A DNA stretch of 64,000 bases from CBCOTE01 sp965112965 (GTDB taxonomy: Bacteria; Desulfobacterota; Desulfovibrionia; Desulfovibrionales; Desulfovibrionaceae): positions 1-64,000 of the forward strand of contig CBCOTE010000019.1 in the NCBI GenBank assembly GCA_965112965.1, read 5' to 3'. How positions within the stretch are numbered: the first letter of the stretch is position 1; every line of letters starts with the position of its first letter. This document shows, in pieces, positions 30,255 to 41,860 of the stretch. Made by a program: the position numbers and the translations under genes. The notes under the pieces are model-generated. The model did no database searches, was not told the origin of the DNA, and saw only the letters and a program-made list of their open reading frames with translations.

Positions 30255-31538
30255 TTATTTTAGGCGATCTTTTAAATACGGATTGAAGTAGCCAAAGCTA
30301 AGCCACGGAAAGGCTTTAGATAGGCGTTTTTTGAAGTTGTTGAAGCCCATGGAAGGGTCGGTGGCATGGTTTCCAGCCAGCTCCAGATAGAGCTCGGGGT
30401 CCAAATTGAGGTTGCGCAGCTGGATCAAGTCGAGTTTAGTCTCTGCAATGAGGTCTGACAGGGCTTTCAGCTCAGATTCGGTGTCGGTAATGCCTGGAAA
30501 ATAAAGCAAATTTAGAGAAACGAAGCATCCGTAAGCCTTGGCCATAGTGATGGTGGTTCGTACATCGTTGAAGACGTAGCCGTGGGGGCGATAATAGGCG
30601 GTGTAGAGCTCCGGCTGGGCGCTATTCAGGCTTACGCGGATGGAGGAAGCGCCGGCTGTGACTAGGGCAGGGATAGCCGTGGGCAGGCTCCCGTTTGTGT
30701 TGATATTCACAGTACCACGGCCGCCTTTGATGCGGAAGGTACGGATGGCGTCAGCGATGACTTCTCCTTCGATTAGGGGCTCACCCTCACAGCCCTGTCC
30801 GAAGGATAAAATAGGCTGTGGCTCGCGGATGGCGTGGACGGTCATAATTTCTATGAGCTCTGTGCTATTCGGGGGAGAAGTAATGCGACTTTGGGTAGCT
30901 GGGAAGCCGAACTCATCTGTCTGCATAGAGATGCAACCCACACAGCGGGCGTTGCAGGATCGGGCCGTGGGCAAGGGCGCCTCGAATCGTCCGAGGCAAA
31001 GGTTACGCGCGGCCGGACAGCAAGAATTTAAGGCGCAGTTTGTTAGGTGCTGTAGCAGGCGATTTTTTGGGAAGTGTTTTTGTAGTGCTAGAGCTTCTTT
31101 ATGGATATATTGTTCAGAAATACCAGTGAAAATTTGGCGTCGATCTGTGTCCACGAGTCGGGCTGCTACGTAGAAGCGGCCCCGATGAAATCCTACCCCA
31201 GTATAGGCAAAGAGCGGCAGGGTTGGGATTTCGGCCTTCCCACGATGGCCTGGGGTATAGTAGGCTGCCACGCCGGTGGTAGTGTATCCGGGGCAGACAA
31301 AGACGGCCACTGCGGTCTCATTTAGCACCTCTGCGCGTCCAGTTTTCAGATCCAGGCCGACGGCGTGGCGACCGGGCAGGAGGTAGAGCCGGCTTTCTTC
31401 GGGCAAAGGGCTCAGTTCGTTAGGTCTGGGTGGGACGAGTTCGCGGCCACGACGTACGAGCATGTGCAGCTCCGGGTGGTCGTAGACGTTGCCATCCGTG
31501 TCGGCGAAGATCAGTTTGGGCAAGCGACTTTGAGCCAT
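30255..31538 (-). CDS. Radical SAM protein of unknown substrate
   Basis: A 427-residue protein. Residues 1-165 form an N-terminal part rich in beta strands and without motifs I recognise. The radical SAM cluster motif CNARCVGC (195-202, CX3CX2C) is followed by a glycine-rich SAM-binding stretch (SFGQGCEGEPL, then INTNGSLP) and the usual barrel. Four extra cysteines just before it (C168, C173, C174, C181: NCALNSCCPAARNLC) may bind a second iron-sulfur cluster or zinc. No recognised partner gene is adjacent, so the substrate cannot be inferred. The start lacks a strong Shine-Dalgarno sequence, but the whole frame is intact. I believe similar proteins are conserved in Desulfovibrio; their function is not known to me. 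Confidence 0.85.
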   Translation of the reverse strand: MAQSRLPKLIFADTDGNVYDHPELHMLVRRGRELVPPRPNELSPLPEESRLYLLPGRHAVGLDLKTGRAEVLNETAVAVFVCPGYTTTGVAAYYTPGHRGKAEIPTLPLFAYTGVGFHRGRFYVAARLVDTDRRQIFTGISEQYIHKEALALQKHFPKNRLLQHLTNCALNSCCPAARNLCLGRFEAPLPTARSCNARCVGCISMQTDEFGFPATQSRITSPPNSTELIEIMTVHAIREPQPILSFGQGCEGEPLIEGEVIADAIRTFRIKGGRGTVNINTNGSLPTAIPALVTAGASSIRVSLNSAQPELYTAYYRPHGYVFNDVRTTITMAKAYGCFVSLNLLYFPGITDTESELKALSDLIAETKLDLIQLRNLNLDPELYLELAGNHATDPSMGFNNFKKRLSKAFPWLSFGYFNPYLKDRLK

Positions 31539-33704
31539 TTTTTAGCTTTCTCTTTTTTTTCTGATATATTGCAAAATCATTTACAGGAGGCGGGAACGGA
31601 TGTGCCGGTGCATGATTGTGTTTCTACTAGAATTTCGCATCACGTCATATTTTACTGCAAGTAATGAAAAAACAAAAAAATATTTTTTTACATTGCTACA
31701 AGATTCCACACCCCACGTTCGTCTTTTTTGAATTTATTTTTTTTGCTCTGTTGCTGTTGCTCCATAGCGTCACGAGTAACTTGGAAAGCCGAACCAAAGA
31801 TTCTGTAGGACGAATGGTGTAGTGTGAATAATTTGGTGACGGATATCAAGTTTCACATTGAAGACCTGATATATTTAAAAAAAGCAGAATCTCTGGCCCC
31901 CCAGAAGGTCTTATGTTTACTAGTGCAGTTCAGATCCGTGCCAGTGATTCCAGCCAGCCCAGTTTTCATCGCGCTGACCTTATCCGTTCCACTATTAATT
32001 ACTGTTTTAGTGTTCGTCTGAATATGTCACTGGAGGAGGATTTGTAGGCCATTGACGGCATCCAGCCGGTCATTGAGTCTATGGGTATCCGTACCAGCTT
32101 TTGACATGGCCGCTGGGATCATCGTGTTTATTCCTACGGCTGCCCCTGACTTAGATTGTGTCTTTAAAAAGTCTAAAAGGGAAGAGGCTATATTTTTTTT
32201 GCTCTATCCAAACCTGACGTAGGCCTAGCTATGCAATTTTTTTGATCAGGACGGCGAACTGACCTTCGGTCTCAGGGTGGGATGAACTCTAGTTCTCCTG
32301 AGTCAGCCTCTCCTACGGCCCGAGCCGGTAAAAAAGCTATTGCTTTTTTGGTTACTTTGATATCATAAAAGAAGCTTGTTTGTATCCTATTGACTATCTT
32401 TTTCCCTTAACGCTGTTGTAACGTCTCAGGAAGTGGCTTTGCCGGTCGATATGGCACTTGAGACGGCCAAAGCAGATACCAATTTCAACTTCTAGAATTA
32501 GACAGCCAAAGTCGAGGCCGAAAAAGATGTTGCTATGACGGCTGAGTATAGCCTGCGGCCAACTGCATTTACTTTTTTTTACCTGTGTTTGGCAATATCT
32601 GCGGACCTGATCGCTATATTTCGTCCTGCCTGTCGGTGAGGCTAATAATAAAAACAGAATTCTACTAAGCGCCGATGAGGATGTGGAGTCGGTGGTGTTG
32701 GATTTAGGGGGTAGCGGCGCCATCCCATTCCGTGGCGGTCTTGACTTCAATCTCTTTTGCCGAGACTGATATTTAATTCGTCTTTGAAAATGAGAGATAT
32801 CCTAGTTTTTCCCGTCTAGAGATCCATAACATACTGAAGTGACTCGCTTAATCTAGGGATTTTATAGGCTATTATTAAGAGTGATGCCATCTTGACGATG
32901 CGACACATTCTGCAAGGAGGAAGTCGAGGGGACATCCGTGGTCAGCCTGAGCGATGAGGGGCATCGTCAACTTGGACGACCAGCTTTTTCTCTAGGGAGC
33001 GGGTTTATTATATGGCTATAGAGTTGTCTACTAAACTTCAGTGGCTTATGCGGCAGGATATGGTTGGGGGTAGCTGTAAGTTCGGTGTGGATAGGGGGTG
33101 ATATCGTCACCACATGGAGATCTGGAGACACAACAGCTGGGCTGTTATTTATTTTTGCTATATTCCAGAAAAATTTGGTAATATGCTGTCTTTGTTTTTT
33201 GTGTTGGAATGGATGGCACATGGTGTTTCGTGAGCCCCGCGAGGGGGCGTGTGGGACCGAGTTTGTTCAATAGTCTGCCTTGGCGGCGTAGGTGACTGTT
33301 TTAGATCAGGACCGATAGTCTGGCATTTGCACCAATGGATTCGCCCTTTCGACGTAGGCTTTAGGCAATCATGAGGATGTATTGTTGTGGATGATTCTGC
33401 ACAGCATAATTTCGGCCATATCTGCCCGTTATTTTTTGTAGTCAATTTATCTTTAAAAATATTGTCTTTGTCTATTTTGCCTTCGTTAATGTTTAGTCAA
33501 TAGCGATATAGTCATTACGCAGATAAATGGCAGGGGATCGACTACGATATCCATCCGAGACAGGACATTTTCATTGTATTCTGGCGTTCATTTTGGCTTT
33601 GGTTCCATCGAATTCCTGGACAAGACCGGTGTGGCAATAGCTATTTAGTATCAGCGGCATAATTATGCGGGTGGAGTGCCGGTCTAATTCGTGGCCGGTC
33701 GCGT
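31539..33704. other. Decayed DNA, about 2.2 kb, with coding traces on the plus strand
   Basis: No intact gene. Plus-strand traces include DLIRSTINYCFSVRLNMSLE followed by AIDGIQPVIESMGIRTSF (about 31960-32105), and ADEDVESVVLDLGG SGAIPF-like residues near 32670. Near 33560-33700 a plus-strand trace reads FGSIEFLDKTGVAIAI then NYAGGVPV, which recalls a STAS (anti-anti-sigma) domain. None keeps an open frame of gene length. Confidence 0.4.
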
Positions 33705-35123
33705 CTATGAGAATAGAGCGTTTGTTCTTTCAGCGTTCGGCTGAGGTTGGGCCATGGGGTGGCCCAGCGTTAGGGCTAGATGGTAGCACAATACTAGCGC
33801 TGGCCATATATGGATGTACAGTCTTTCCAGAGATGTAGACATATGTTGCGTTACATCATTGGGTGTGATGACGTAGATACTGAAGTATCCCCACAGAATT
33901 CCTAGAATAGTTAAGGCCGACCAAGCAAGCCCGCGGCGTTCACTAGGCCGACAGGTCCAAGTGGCGGCCCAGGGGAACAACAGTAGCCAATAGGGTGTTA
34001 GTCCCCAGTTATGGAAAACTAGCCACTGTCTAATAAAGGTCTGCAAAATGAGACCGTAGCGCGGCCAATCCATGATGTTGGCTTGGATGGTTTCGGGCCG
34101 AAATAGCTCGTTGGGTACCCCCGCCTTGATCTTAAACATTATGACTACGCCCAAGAGCGGGGTCATTCCTAGGCTCAGGGCGATTAGTTCCTTATGTAGA
34201 CATTGTTTTTGTCGCCAGAGGCATCCCGTTAGGAACCATGCACCACAGCAAGCTAAAGATAGGAGTATGCCCTCATTTTTTGTCCAGGCTCCGCATCCGG
34301 CACATAGCCCAGCCATAAAAATGAGACCACGGCTATTCGTGAAGCGGAGCTCATACAGACAGATACAGGCGATGGTCGCTACGACCCAAAACGCCAAGGG
34401 CATGTCGGCATATTCGCGTATGCCCATGCGTACAAAGAGCCAAGCGCCAAGTAAAGTGAATCCGGCTAACCAGCCCGATTCTTGGCCGCGTAGCAGGCCA
34501 ACACTTCCTACTACTACACTAACAGTCGCTAGGCTCCACAGGGCTGCCACGAGTGCTGGGGCTAAAGGGAATTTTATACCGGCTAGGGCCCAGGCCTGGG
34601 CTACCAGGCAGGGAAGCAGCAGTGGGTAGTCCCCGTGTGTGACTTTACACAAGGATGGATAGAAACAGTCAAGTCCGGCTGTGAGGAAGATAGCTCGGTG
34701 GTTCCAGAAAGCCCAGGCATCCCAGCCGCCTATGGGATGGTTGGCTATAATCAGGCCCATGCCTATTACGGTGATGCTACATTGAACCAGGAAAAGCATA
34801 CCGAACCAATTGAGATGTTCCGACATTGGAGCTGGCATGGTATGGGCCGCTGTCAGCGCTAGACGGCGACGGCAAAGGTGCCATACTCCGGCTAGGGCTA
34901 TGGGAAGTAGGATTTCTAGTGTAAGTAGCCAGCAGAAAGGCAGTCTCCATTCTACGATCCAAAAAAAGAAAAATAAGGAGGATAAACCTTGTCCCAGCCC
35001 AGTTCCCAGGCCCAATGCTAACAGATGGCGATTCCATTCTACTTTGTCTCGGGGTAGCATTAGTTCGGCTAGTAACCAGCCGATGAGTGCCGGGAGTAAG
35101 CACCAGGCAGTTAGTAGGATCAT
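33705..35123 (-). CDS. GT-C type integral-membrane glycosyltransferase
   Basis: A 472-residue protein with about eleven to twelve hydrophobic helices. After the second to third helix, a periplasmic loop carries GGWDAWAFWNHRAIFL followed by HGDYPLLLP, the loop pattern of ArnT/PMT-like (GT39/GT83-like) transferases, in which the Asp acts near the lipid-linked sugar donor. It would transfer a sugar from a polyprenyl carrier to an envelope acceptor; the acceptor is unknown. The start ATGA overlaps the stop of the 184-residue gene upstream, so both are probably translated together. Intact, surrounded by decayed DNA; the polyprenyl synthase at 56-57 kb could supply the carrier. Confidence 0.8.
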   Translation of the reverse strand: MILLTAWCLLPALIGWLLAELMLPRDKVEWNRHLLALGLGTGLGQGLSSLFFFFWIVEWRLPFCWLLTLEILLPIALAGVWHLCRRRLALTAAHTMPAPMSEHLNWFGMLFLVQCSITVIGMGLIIANHPIGGWDAWAFWNHRAIFLTAGLDCFYPSLCKVTHGDYPLLLPCLVAQAWALAGIKFPLAPALVAALWSLATVSVVVGSVGLLRGQESGWLAGFTLLGAWLFVRMGIREYADMPLAFWVVATIACICLYELRFTNSRGLIFMAGLCAGCGAWTKNEGILLSLACCGAWFLTGCLWRQKQCLHKELIALSLGMTPLLGVVIMFKIKAGVPNELFRPETIQANIMDWPRYGLILQTFIRQWLVFHNWGLTPYWLLLFPWAATWTCRPSERRGLAWSALTILGILWGYFSIYVITPNDVTQHMSTSLERLYIHIWPALVLCYHLALTLGHPMAQPQPNAERTNALFS

Positions 35124-35674
35124 GGTCGTCTTTCTTTCCGTTCCAATAGAAGCACGCCGTTTCCGAAGTCATATACTAGGGTCAGTTTGTGGGCAGCCAG
35201 TATATCCGCACGACTTTGGGGATCGTAAAAATTACCGATGACCAATGCCTGGTCCAACTCTAAGATTGGTAATCCGGGTGCAGTTATATATCTTAACATT
35301 ATGAATTCTTTGTAAAAAGATTCTTCATCGGCGGGGTCCATGTCGGTAGCATAGCCGAAGGTCTGGCAGGGAGCCAAGAGATCTTTCAAGGGGGCGAAAC
35401 GCTGGACGAGCTGAATGGCGTCGTCAATGCCAGCCGTAGCCTGGAACCAGCTAATTTCCCGTACTGTTTTGTCGATAGTGGTCACAAATACTTCCGTTAC
35501 GAGCAGGCTGGCCATGGCGAGGGCGGCCCATCTGCGCATGCGGTTTTGTGTGGGGGCAGATGGCGGGACCGGTTGCACAGTAGAGGTAACGGGAGTCATC
35601 GGAGCGAAGATAAAATTGTCTAGAGACATGCGAAGCATGACTATAAGTTGGGCCATGGTCCTGGAGGTGGTCAT
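35120..35674 (-). CDS. Partner protein of the GT-C glycosyltransferase
   Basis: The open frame gives 184 residues; I suspect the true start is the internal Met at residue 46 (MRRWAALAMASLLVTEVFV), which would begin directly with the membrane anchor, but no Shine-Dalgarno sequence settles it. After the helix comes a soluble domain of about 115 residues (REISWFQATAG, later KLTLVYDFGNGVLLLERK). No enzyme motif. It overlaps the glycosyltransferase gene by four bases. Single-anchor proteins of this kind often accompany GT-C enzymes; their role is unknown. Confidence 0.6.
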   Translation of the reverse strand: MTTSRTMAQLIVMLRMSLDNFIFAPMTPVTSTVQPVPPSAPTQNRMRRWAALAMASLLVTEVFVTTIDKTVREISWFQATAGIDDAIQLVQRFAPLKDLLAPCQTFGYATDMDPADEESFYKEFIMLRYITAPGLPILELDQALVIGNFYDPQSRADILAAHKLTLVYDFGNGVLLLERKERRP

Positions 35675-35949
35675 CTGGAGTTGGCCCGGAGCGGGTCCGC
35701 GTAGTTGTCGTTGGTCGATGGGAGAAGGCGCGAGTGGTATCCGGCTGATTCTGGCAACTGAGGGTCGGGCGTGGCCGGGATCACAACCTTCGAGATTAGG
35801 AATAGTATGGTCCGTCCCGGCCGGCCGACTGCCTGCAGCAACGATCTTGTGGCTCGAACTGCAGAAGAGGTCAAGGTGGTTTTGCGGCCCTGCATCCTAG
35901 ACGCAAACAAGCCTGATAAGTCGTCCTGAGAGCGTGGTATCAAAGCCAA
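35671..35949 (-). CDS. Doubtful 92-residue open frame
   Basis: Its stop overlaps the start of the 184-residue frame (ATGA), which argues for a real gene, but the composition (Arg, Ser, Pro rich) and the lack of a ribosome binding site or known motif argue against. It may be the frameshifted N-terminal part of the downstream gene or of a decayed upstream one. Confidence 0.25.
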   Translation of the reverse strand: MALIPRSQDDLSGLFASRMQGRKTTLTSSAVRATRSLLQAVGRPGRTILFLISKVVIPATPDPQLPESAGYHSRLLPSTNDNYADPLRANSR

Positions 35950-38900
35950 GCAGAGCCTTAAAAGGTTACGTCTTTATAGGCAGAGAACAGGGGGCAAATC
36001 GGCTTTGATCGTTGCCGAGAGATGAGCTCACATTGCGCCATGGGGCCGTTATCAGCAAGATAAAAAAATGTATCGGGGTTTTATTGGTTCGTTTGTCGGC
36101 TCTCAAGATATGGTTAGGACGCTAAGGATGATCTGCATGTTCAGTCCTCTGCCCTGTCTGGTTGGGCCGTGCCGGATGAACAGGCTACCCAGGCTGACCA
36201 GGGGTGATCTAACGATGTCGTTTAAAAATGCTTAAAATGTAAGGCGTCCGTTCGAAAGATGCAACTAGTTTGACTCTGGGGTGGAGTAATAGTGGTCTGG
36301 TATGGTTCTTGCTTAAGAGAGATTAGCTCGTGGCTGGTCAAGGTACAGTCTGTTTAATGGCGGCCTGGCGCAAAAGACTGGGTCTGTGTATAGCTCGAGG
36401 TGAGGCTGACCTTGAATTCGATCTACAGTAGTCAACGAGCAACAACTCAGGCTTTATAGTCAAACAAGTAATGCCTGGTAGCTCGAAGGCGATAATAAAC
36501 TGGGAAGAAATTTGGCAAGTTTATTGAAGGTATGCTTACAATTTTTGCCAGCTGTAGGAGAGGTCGAGATGCTAGACGGTTAGAGACTTTTAGTGGGTAG
36601 CCTTTAAAACTTTGTACCGGCTTGAGCCAAAAAAATAGCCCTGGGGATTGAGACTGAGACGCCGGGCGTATTCGCTAACTTGGGCCGGCAAGAAGTAGGT
36701 TTGTAACCCGAACTCACTGGTGGGTAGAAGGGGCACCAGCTTAGGATGAGCGCGGTGGAGCATGTGGAAATCCAGTTTCATAACTATGTGCCAGGACGGT
36801 TAGCCTTGGTTAGGCCAGTCGGGATATATAGCGATCATTGATGATATCTATCAATAATGCTGTCATAGATAAATGGCTGTTATCAAGCACAATATTTATT
36901 ATAATTGGCTACCTATTGTTATGGATCCGAATGTTCTATGAGGCGGCTCCCTGTCTGGCTATATTGATGTCTGATGACAGCCAGGGTCAGTCATGGGTTA
37001 TGCGTGGGGCTCCTATTGGGCATGCCGCTGGTTTTTTACTAGGTCCAGTTGGAGTTGGAGATCGAGTTATATTGAGGCGTGACTATCTATCTTTTTTTGT
37101 GGTTCAACTGGAGAAGGCAGTGTCCACTGGGCGTTAGGTATTGCCCATGAATTGAAACGACGGTTATGTTTTCGTATCGGCCTTGTACAATGCCTTCTGG
37201 CCCTGGAGATAGCATCTTCGCTTTGTTCAGTTATGTGGACATGCTTACAAGGGATGCAGATATAGTCCGTAGCCAAACTCTAAGGCTAACGGAATTAAGC
37301 TATTATTTTTTATCGGCGTTTAGTCCTAACGGAAACCGACATATATTTTTATGTTCAACTTGTGGCTTACTATAGACAGAAAATTAATTAATTGTAGATT
37401 GTTTTTTTTTATCACGATGGGCTATAAATATATTACGGCCTTAGGTTAGGCCGATGCCTACTAGCCGTAGTAGCTGGGGTGAGACATGCAGGGGTTAACT
37501 AGGATCGCTCGGAGGTAGTTGGCGAGACTATGTCTGCTGTAGCGAGAATTTTTATATCAGCATAACTGGTTAAAGTGCCAAATTAGGCAAGTATAGGACC
37601 GGACAATAATTGTCGTGGGGGGGGTCTATACGGTTTTGCCATCTTTATTTGTAATACCAGGATACTAAAGTAACATCCTTAAAAATATTTTCTTCAAGGG
37701 AGCGAGTGCCTTATCGGACTACTCGACGGCTATGATTGGCGCAGGGGGAGGGCTACCCAGCGGATTGATACAGGCCATGTATTTTCGTAGCCACGAGGAG
37801 CTAAGCCTGTTGGCAGTCCGGGATTGCTGGATAATCATGGTGGGAAAGGAGTTTGAGCCTCATTTTTTTGACCGATATTTAATGAAGTTTATGCCCCACC
37901 TATCTCTGAACTTCGACGATTTTGAGGGCTACCTTAATGTCAAGGTATGATACGCATACTTTACAATCCAGGCCAGATTAAAAAAGATTCCGACTTACGG
38001 AGATAGCGGAATTCATTAGTGGGCCGAATGTGTCTCTGCTCGGCGTCTTAACTACATTTATCCAGTACGCCACCAGGGCCTGGGGATAGCCTATTGCACC
38101 ACTGTGGCCTAATGCAAATTCGCCCTACTTGCCGACTGGACCCGGTAGTCAAACGAAGACATTTTGGTTGCTCAAGCGCATGCCGCTCTTATTATTTTCA
38201 GTCTTTTTAGTATGCATCGATGTTTTGGTCATAACGCTCTCTGTCTAAATATTTTTTTGTGAGAATATAGATGACGAGTACATTAGTAAAAAAAGACAAC
38301 CTAACGCTCAGAACATAGCAAGCGCTAGCGTGGAGGCCCTGCTCGGCTGTAATCTGTCTACTACCCAATTTATGTCTAATACATGAAAATTTAAAGCGCT
38401 GTTTACATATTGGTCACCGGTTCTAGTAATAAAAGTCGTCAGCTATAACTTTTGAATACCCCCAGGCCCGTCTACCGGAGGACAATTAAGTATGACTCTG
38501 ACTAGCATGAACAGTGCTAACATTAGTGAGGTATTGGACATCGGTCAAGCAATCTTGGAATAGAATGGTCTATATATACGGACACGGGACTGACCTATAG
38601 CTCAGCTGAATGGTAGTGCTTAAGCTCTAGATGCTCGTGAGCTATTTTGCGAGTCAGCCTGTGCATTATTTAGTAGTAAAACTGGATTACACTGTCTCTT
38701 TACTAAGTTTACAGCGTATACCCAGCTGTATAAAATAGCACTATTTTTCTCTACTACTGCAGATACTGGACTGTAGCAAAAGGGCCGTCGTGCTGGCCGG
38801 TATCATGCGTTTCATAGCCTCAGGATGTTCTTCTTAGCCAATAGCTTGGAGTGTGGGTGGCCCTGGGTGCTTCCAGGCTGATGTAGACCCTGACGACCTG

Positions 38901-40418
38901 CAGGCCACCATCTTCGAGAGTTGGTTGGTGCCTGTTGGCGGCAAAGGCTGTTAGATATCGTCTTGAATTTGTTTTTTAAGCCATACACGCTGATGACAGC
39001 TAGTTTGGTCCGCTGGGCCATAACGATTTTGTTTCAGGAGAGTTTGTTAAATTGACAGGAAAAGACTTACCATGCGCCAGATTACTAAAATACTGTTGAG
39101 ATGCCTCTGGTTGGTAGCCAGGTTGGCAAGATTTCTGCTATGTTATTCCAATTGATACCGGTAACTTCATGGGCCGGGGGTTGGGTATGTTATTATATCA
39201 TAATGTTCCAGAATATTACCTCCGAGAAGAGGTCAGGACAGATTAAGACTGAGCGCCATATTCATTTTCCCATATTTTTTGTATACCATGCATCCCATTT
39301 ATGAGTTTACTAAGGTCACCCTAGCGAAGCTCAAAATCACAGTGCCGCGCTCCTCGCGCAGTGCTTGACGCAAGGGTAACCTGAAGCATGGAGTCGGTCT
39401 GGCAGAATACTAGCATTATCGTTTAACTCATAAATAACATCTTGGATATTGTTAAGATGGAGTAAGGCATAATCGAATATTGGATGGCACAGTTGGGTCT
39501 AGTCGAGAGCATAGCCCAGGTAGCATCTGGACGCTCTAAGAGCACAAAAGTCTGTTCATCGTTTTTAGCGTGGGGCTAGAAGGGATCATCGTGGGATGCA
39601 GGCGTCGAAATCCTCTCGGGGAGAGCGGCAAGCTCTAGCGTACTTAAAACAGACCGACAGTATCACAATCGATAAATCTAATTAAGTAGCCCACAGTTTC
39701 TTATCTATAAGAAGAGCTTCGGATCGCTATATAGGTAGAATTTTGGTGGAAAGCAAGCACTAGTAAAAGTAGTATATTCAGTTTTTTTGTCGGTATTACC
39801 ACCGGATAGCTGACAAGACGAGGCGGCTGGTGTGCTTAAGGCCCAATTGTATCCTTCGGCATAGGATTCACCCTACTTTTTTGGGACAAAAAATAGGCCA
39901 GCTGTGATATCCGGACTCTATTCCCTCTTGATATTAGTCGGTAGACGCGCTGTCATTCGATCTTATCTCATGGACCTAATCATGATTGGCCTATACGGGG
40001 TAGCGCTATAGGCCTCATTCGTGATGACTAGCTAGCGCGTCGTACTTCTGCGATCAACGCCGCCTAGGTTGCTTTGGACTGGGGCGAAGTCTGGTGAGAG
40101 CAGTGTTACTCAAGCTCCACTAAAGGAGCCCTAGCTGTTTTCTACAATAATCTGTAATCTGGGCGGTTAAGTCTATATAGAAGGCGATGGTGTGAAGATG
40201 CCGGATACGGTCGGAAGCCGTCTAGCCGGCCACTGTAAGTCGCCCCGGACCGGCGAGTGTTGTATTGTTTGATAGTCACAACCAGCTGTCCGGATCTAGA
40301 AGCCGTGGCTAGTAGAGCTATTGGTCGATCTGTGCGCTGAACCTGTAGGACAGATAGGCCTTCTATTTTTTTGTGGTCGCGTCAATAATTTGCCGGTACA
40401 GCACTGCGGTTCGCTTTT
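35950..40418. other. Long decayed stretch, about 4.5 kb
   Basis: No intact gene. Protein-like open fragments remain: minus 36590-36781 (KLDFHMLHRAHPKLVPLLP, perhaps the start of a decayed enzyme), plus 36838-37137 (hydrophobic helix then a Gly-rich part) and plus 37732-37950 (IGAGGGLPSGLIQAMYFRSH, later FEPHFFDRYLMKFMPHL). None shows a known family. A G8 run lies at 37617-37624. Confidence 0.4.
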
Positions 40419-41160
40419 TTTAGCCCTTTGATTTGGATAGAAGCTGGACGGGCATAAAAGGATCATTATTTCCTTCGCTTTCTATTGGGTCGCGGCGTCT
40501 TGCTACAGGGCTTGGGGGGGGGAAAGCTGGCTGGATGGCAGAAAGTTCAGGGCCCGGAGGGACAATCGACAGGAGAAATTTACATAGGACAATCTGACCG
40601 TCAAAGAGAACTTGATAGTAGTTTGTTGATGTCTGGCCGTTAGCTTGGTCATATAGTTGCCAGCCTTGTTTTTTAGCTCGGGCATACCGTGGAGGTAGAT
40701 ATTCAGGAAGGTCAACTAGATTTAGGCGGTGTTCCTTGATTTAGATTTTACCCTGAGCATTCTACCACAAAAAAACATCAGTGACCAGAACCAATTGTGG
40801 TAGTTTATGAGCTAACTTTAGGCCTTAGTCAGTACTCTAATGTTGGCGGCTGTGGGCAACAGGAAAAAGAGTGGATGAACTTGAGCAAAATTCATACAAA
40901 TTTTTTTTTGGTCGGCTATAGTTGAGATGTACATTCGAAGCTACTTTCTGTCTGAACTGAAGTCGAACGCCTGGACTGTGGAATATAGCCGACTTGAGTA
41001 TACGCCTTGGTTGTATTGTGATAATGAATATGAATATCAATCCAGACAGTCCAGTCATCGGCTGGTGGGGTTGCAACTTCGGCACCAAGCCTACTAAGGT
41101 GGCCTGTTAAGTTATAGTTTGTGTCGGTGGCTTTTTGCTGCGGATGTGTTGTCCTATCCA
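40419..41160 (-). pseudogene. Decayed gene of unknown family
   Basis: From about 40735 down to a TAA near 40419, the minus strand keeps about 105 codons without a stop and with good protein character: LNLVDLPEYLPPRYARAKKQ, then GWQLYDQANGQT, VLFDGQIVLCKFLLSIVPPG and a Pro/Arg-rich end. The run of nine G at 40514-40522 lies inside this frame as codons for Phe-Pro-Pro-Pro. Just upstream the same frame continues through a TAA and a TAG (VLVTDVFLW, stop, NAQGKI, stop), which argues for a recent loss of a longer gene. No Met start near. Family not recognised. Confidence 0.45.
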
Positions 41161-41860
41161 AGTAACTCTCTGTCTATTTAATAATGGTTCGTGCTTGGGC
41201 TCTATCGACACTATCGTTACTTAGAGGTTAAGCTCCTGTTTTTTAAAGATTATTATTGGACTGCCATGGACCGGCCGGCTATTATCGTTGTCGCAGTCTT
41301 AAATTACTTTTAGCTATAGGTGATCATTCAGTTTTTTTTGGCGTGAGCTTGATTGCGAAGTTGATTGTGGGCGCCTGGGTGGACATTTGCTGTCCGTCAT
41401 CAATTTAATACAGGTGCTCTACGTGGTCGAGCAGGACGTAATAAAACGTTCTTAGCCAAGGGCAAAGCTATATCCACTGATGGCATATCGCGTTCATATT
41501 ACCGACGAGGACATTCAGGGCATATCTGGCTATGTTGACAGTGTCCACGGCGCTGTAGGTCTGGAGTAGCGCTGGGCCCGACGATTTTTTGTCCCATGGG
41601 CCGCATTAGAATGTCTGATATGCAGTCAATTTTGGAAAAAATGTAGTATTTATTCCGGTGCATAATTTTGGCTCGCCATCGACAGTAGTATGCCATTTGT
41701 TCTTCTGAGCGGTTATATTGAGTGGAAGTATACTATTTTGATAGGCAAGGCGCTGAAAATTCAGGAACGATATCTGTTTGTTGCATGAGTATGAGTATGG
41801 CGACGGAGGAATTTTGGTTGGGCACCAGGAAATATGTCCAGGATGCTCCACCAGGCAGGC
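41161..41860. other. Decayed DNA downstream of the exported hypothetical gene
   Basis: Short minus-strand pieces such as VDTVNIARYALNVLVGNMNA and RTFYYVLLDHVEHLY (between about 41400 and 41570) suggest a former minus-strand gene; no family recognised. Confidence 0.35.

Noticed and set aside
38592..38660. tRNA-like stretch (CTATAGCTCAGCTGAATGG)
   Set aside because: The D-arm looks right, but the anticodon and T arms do not pair and no acceptor stem closes. At most a decayed tRNA.
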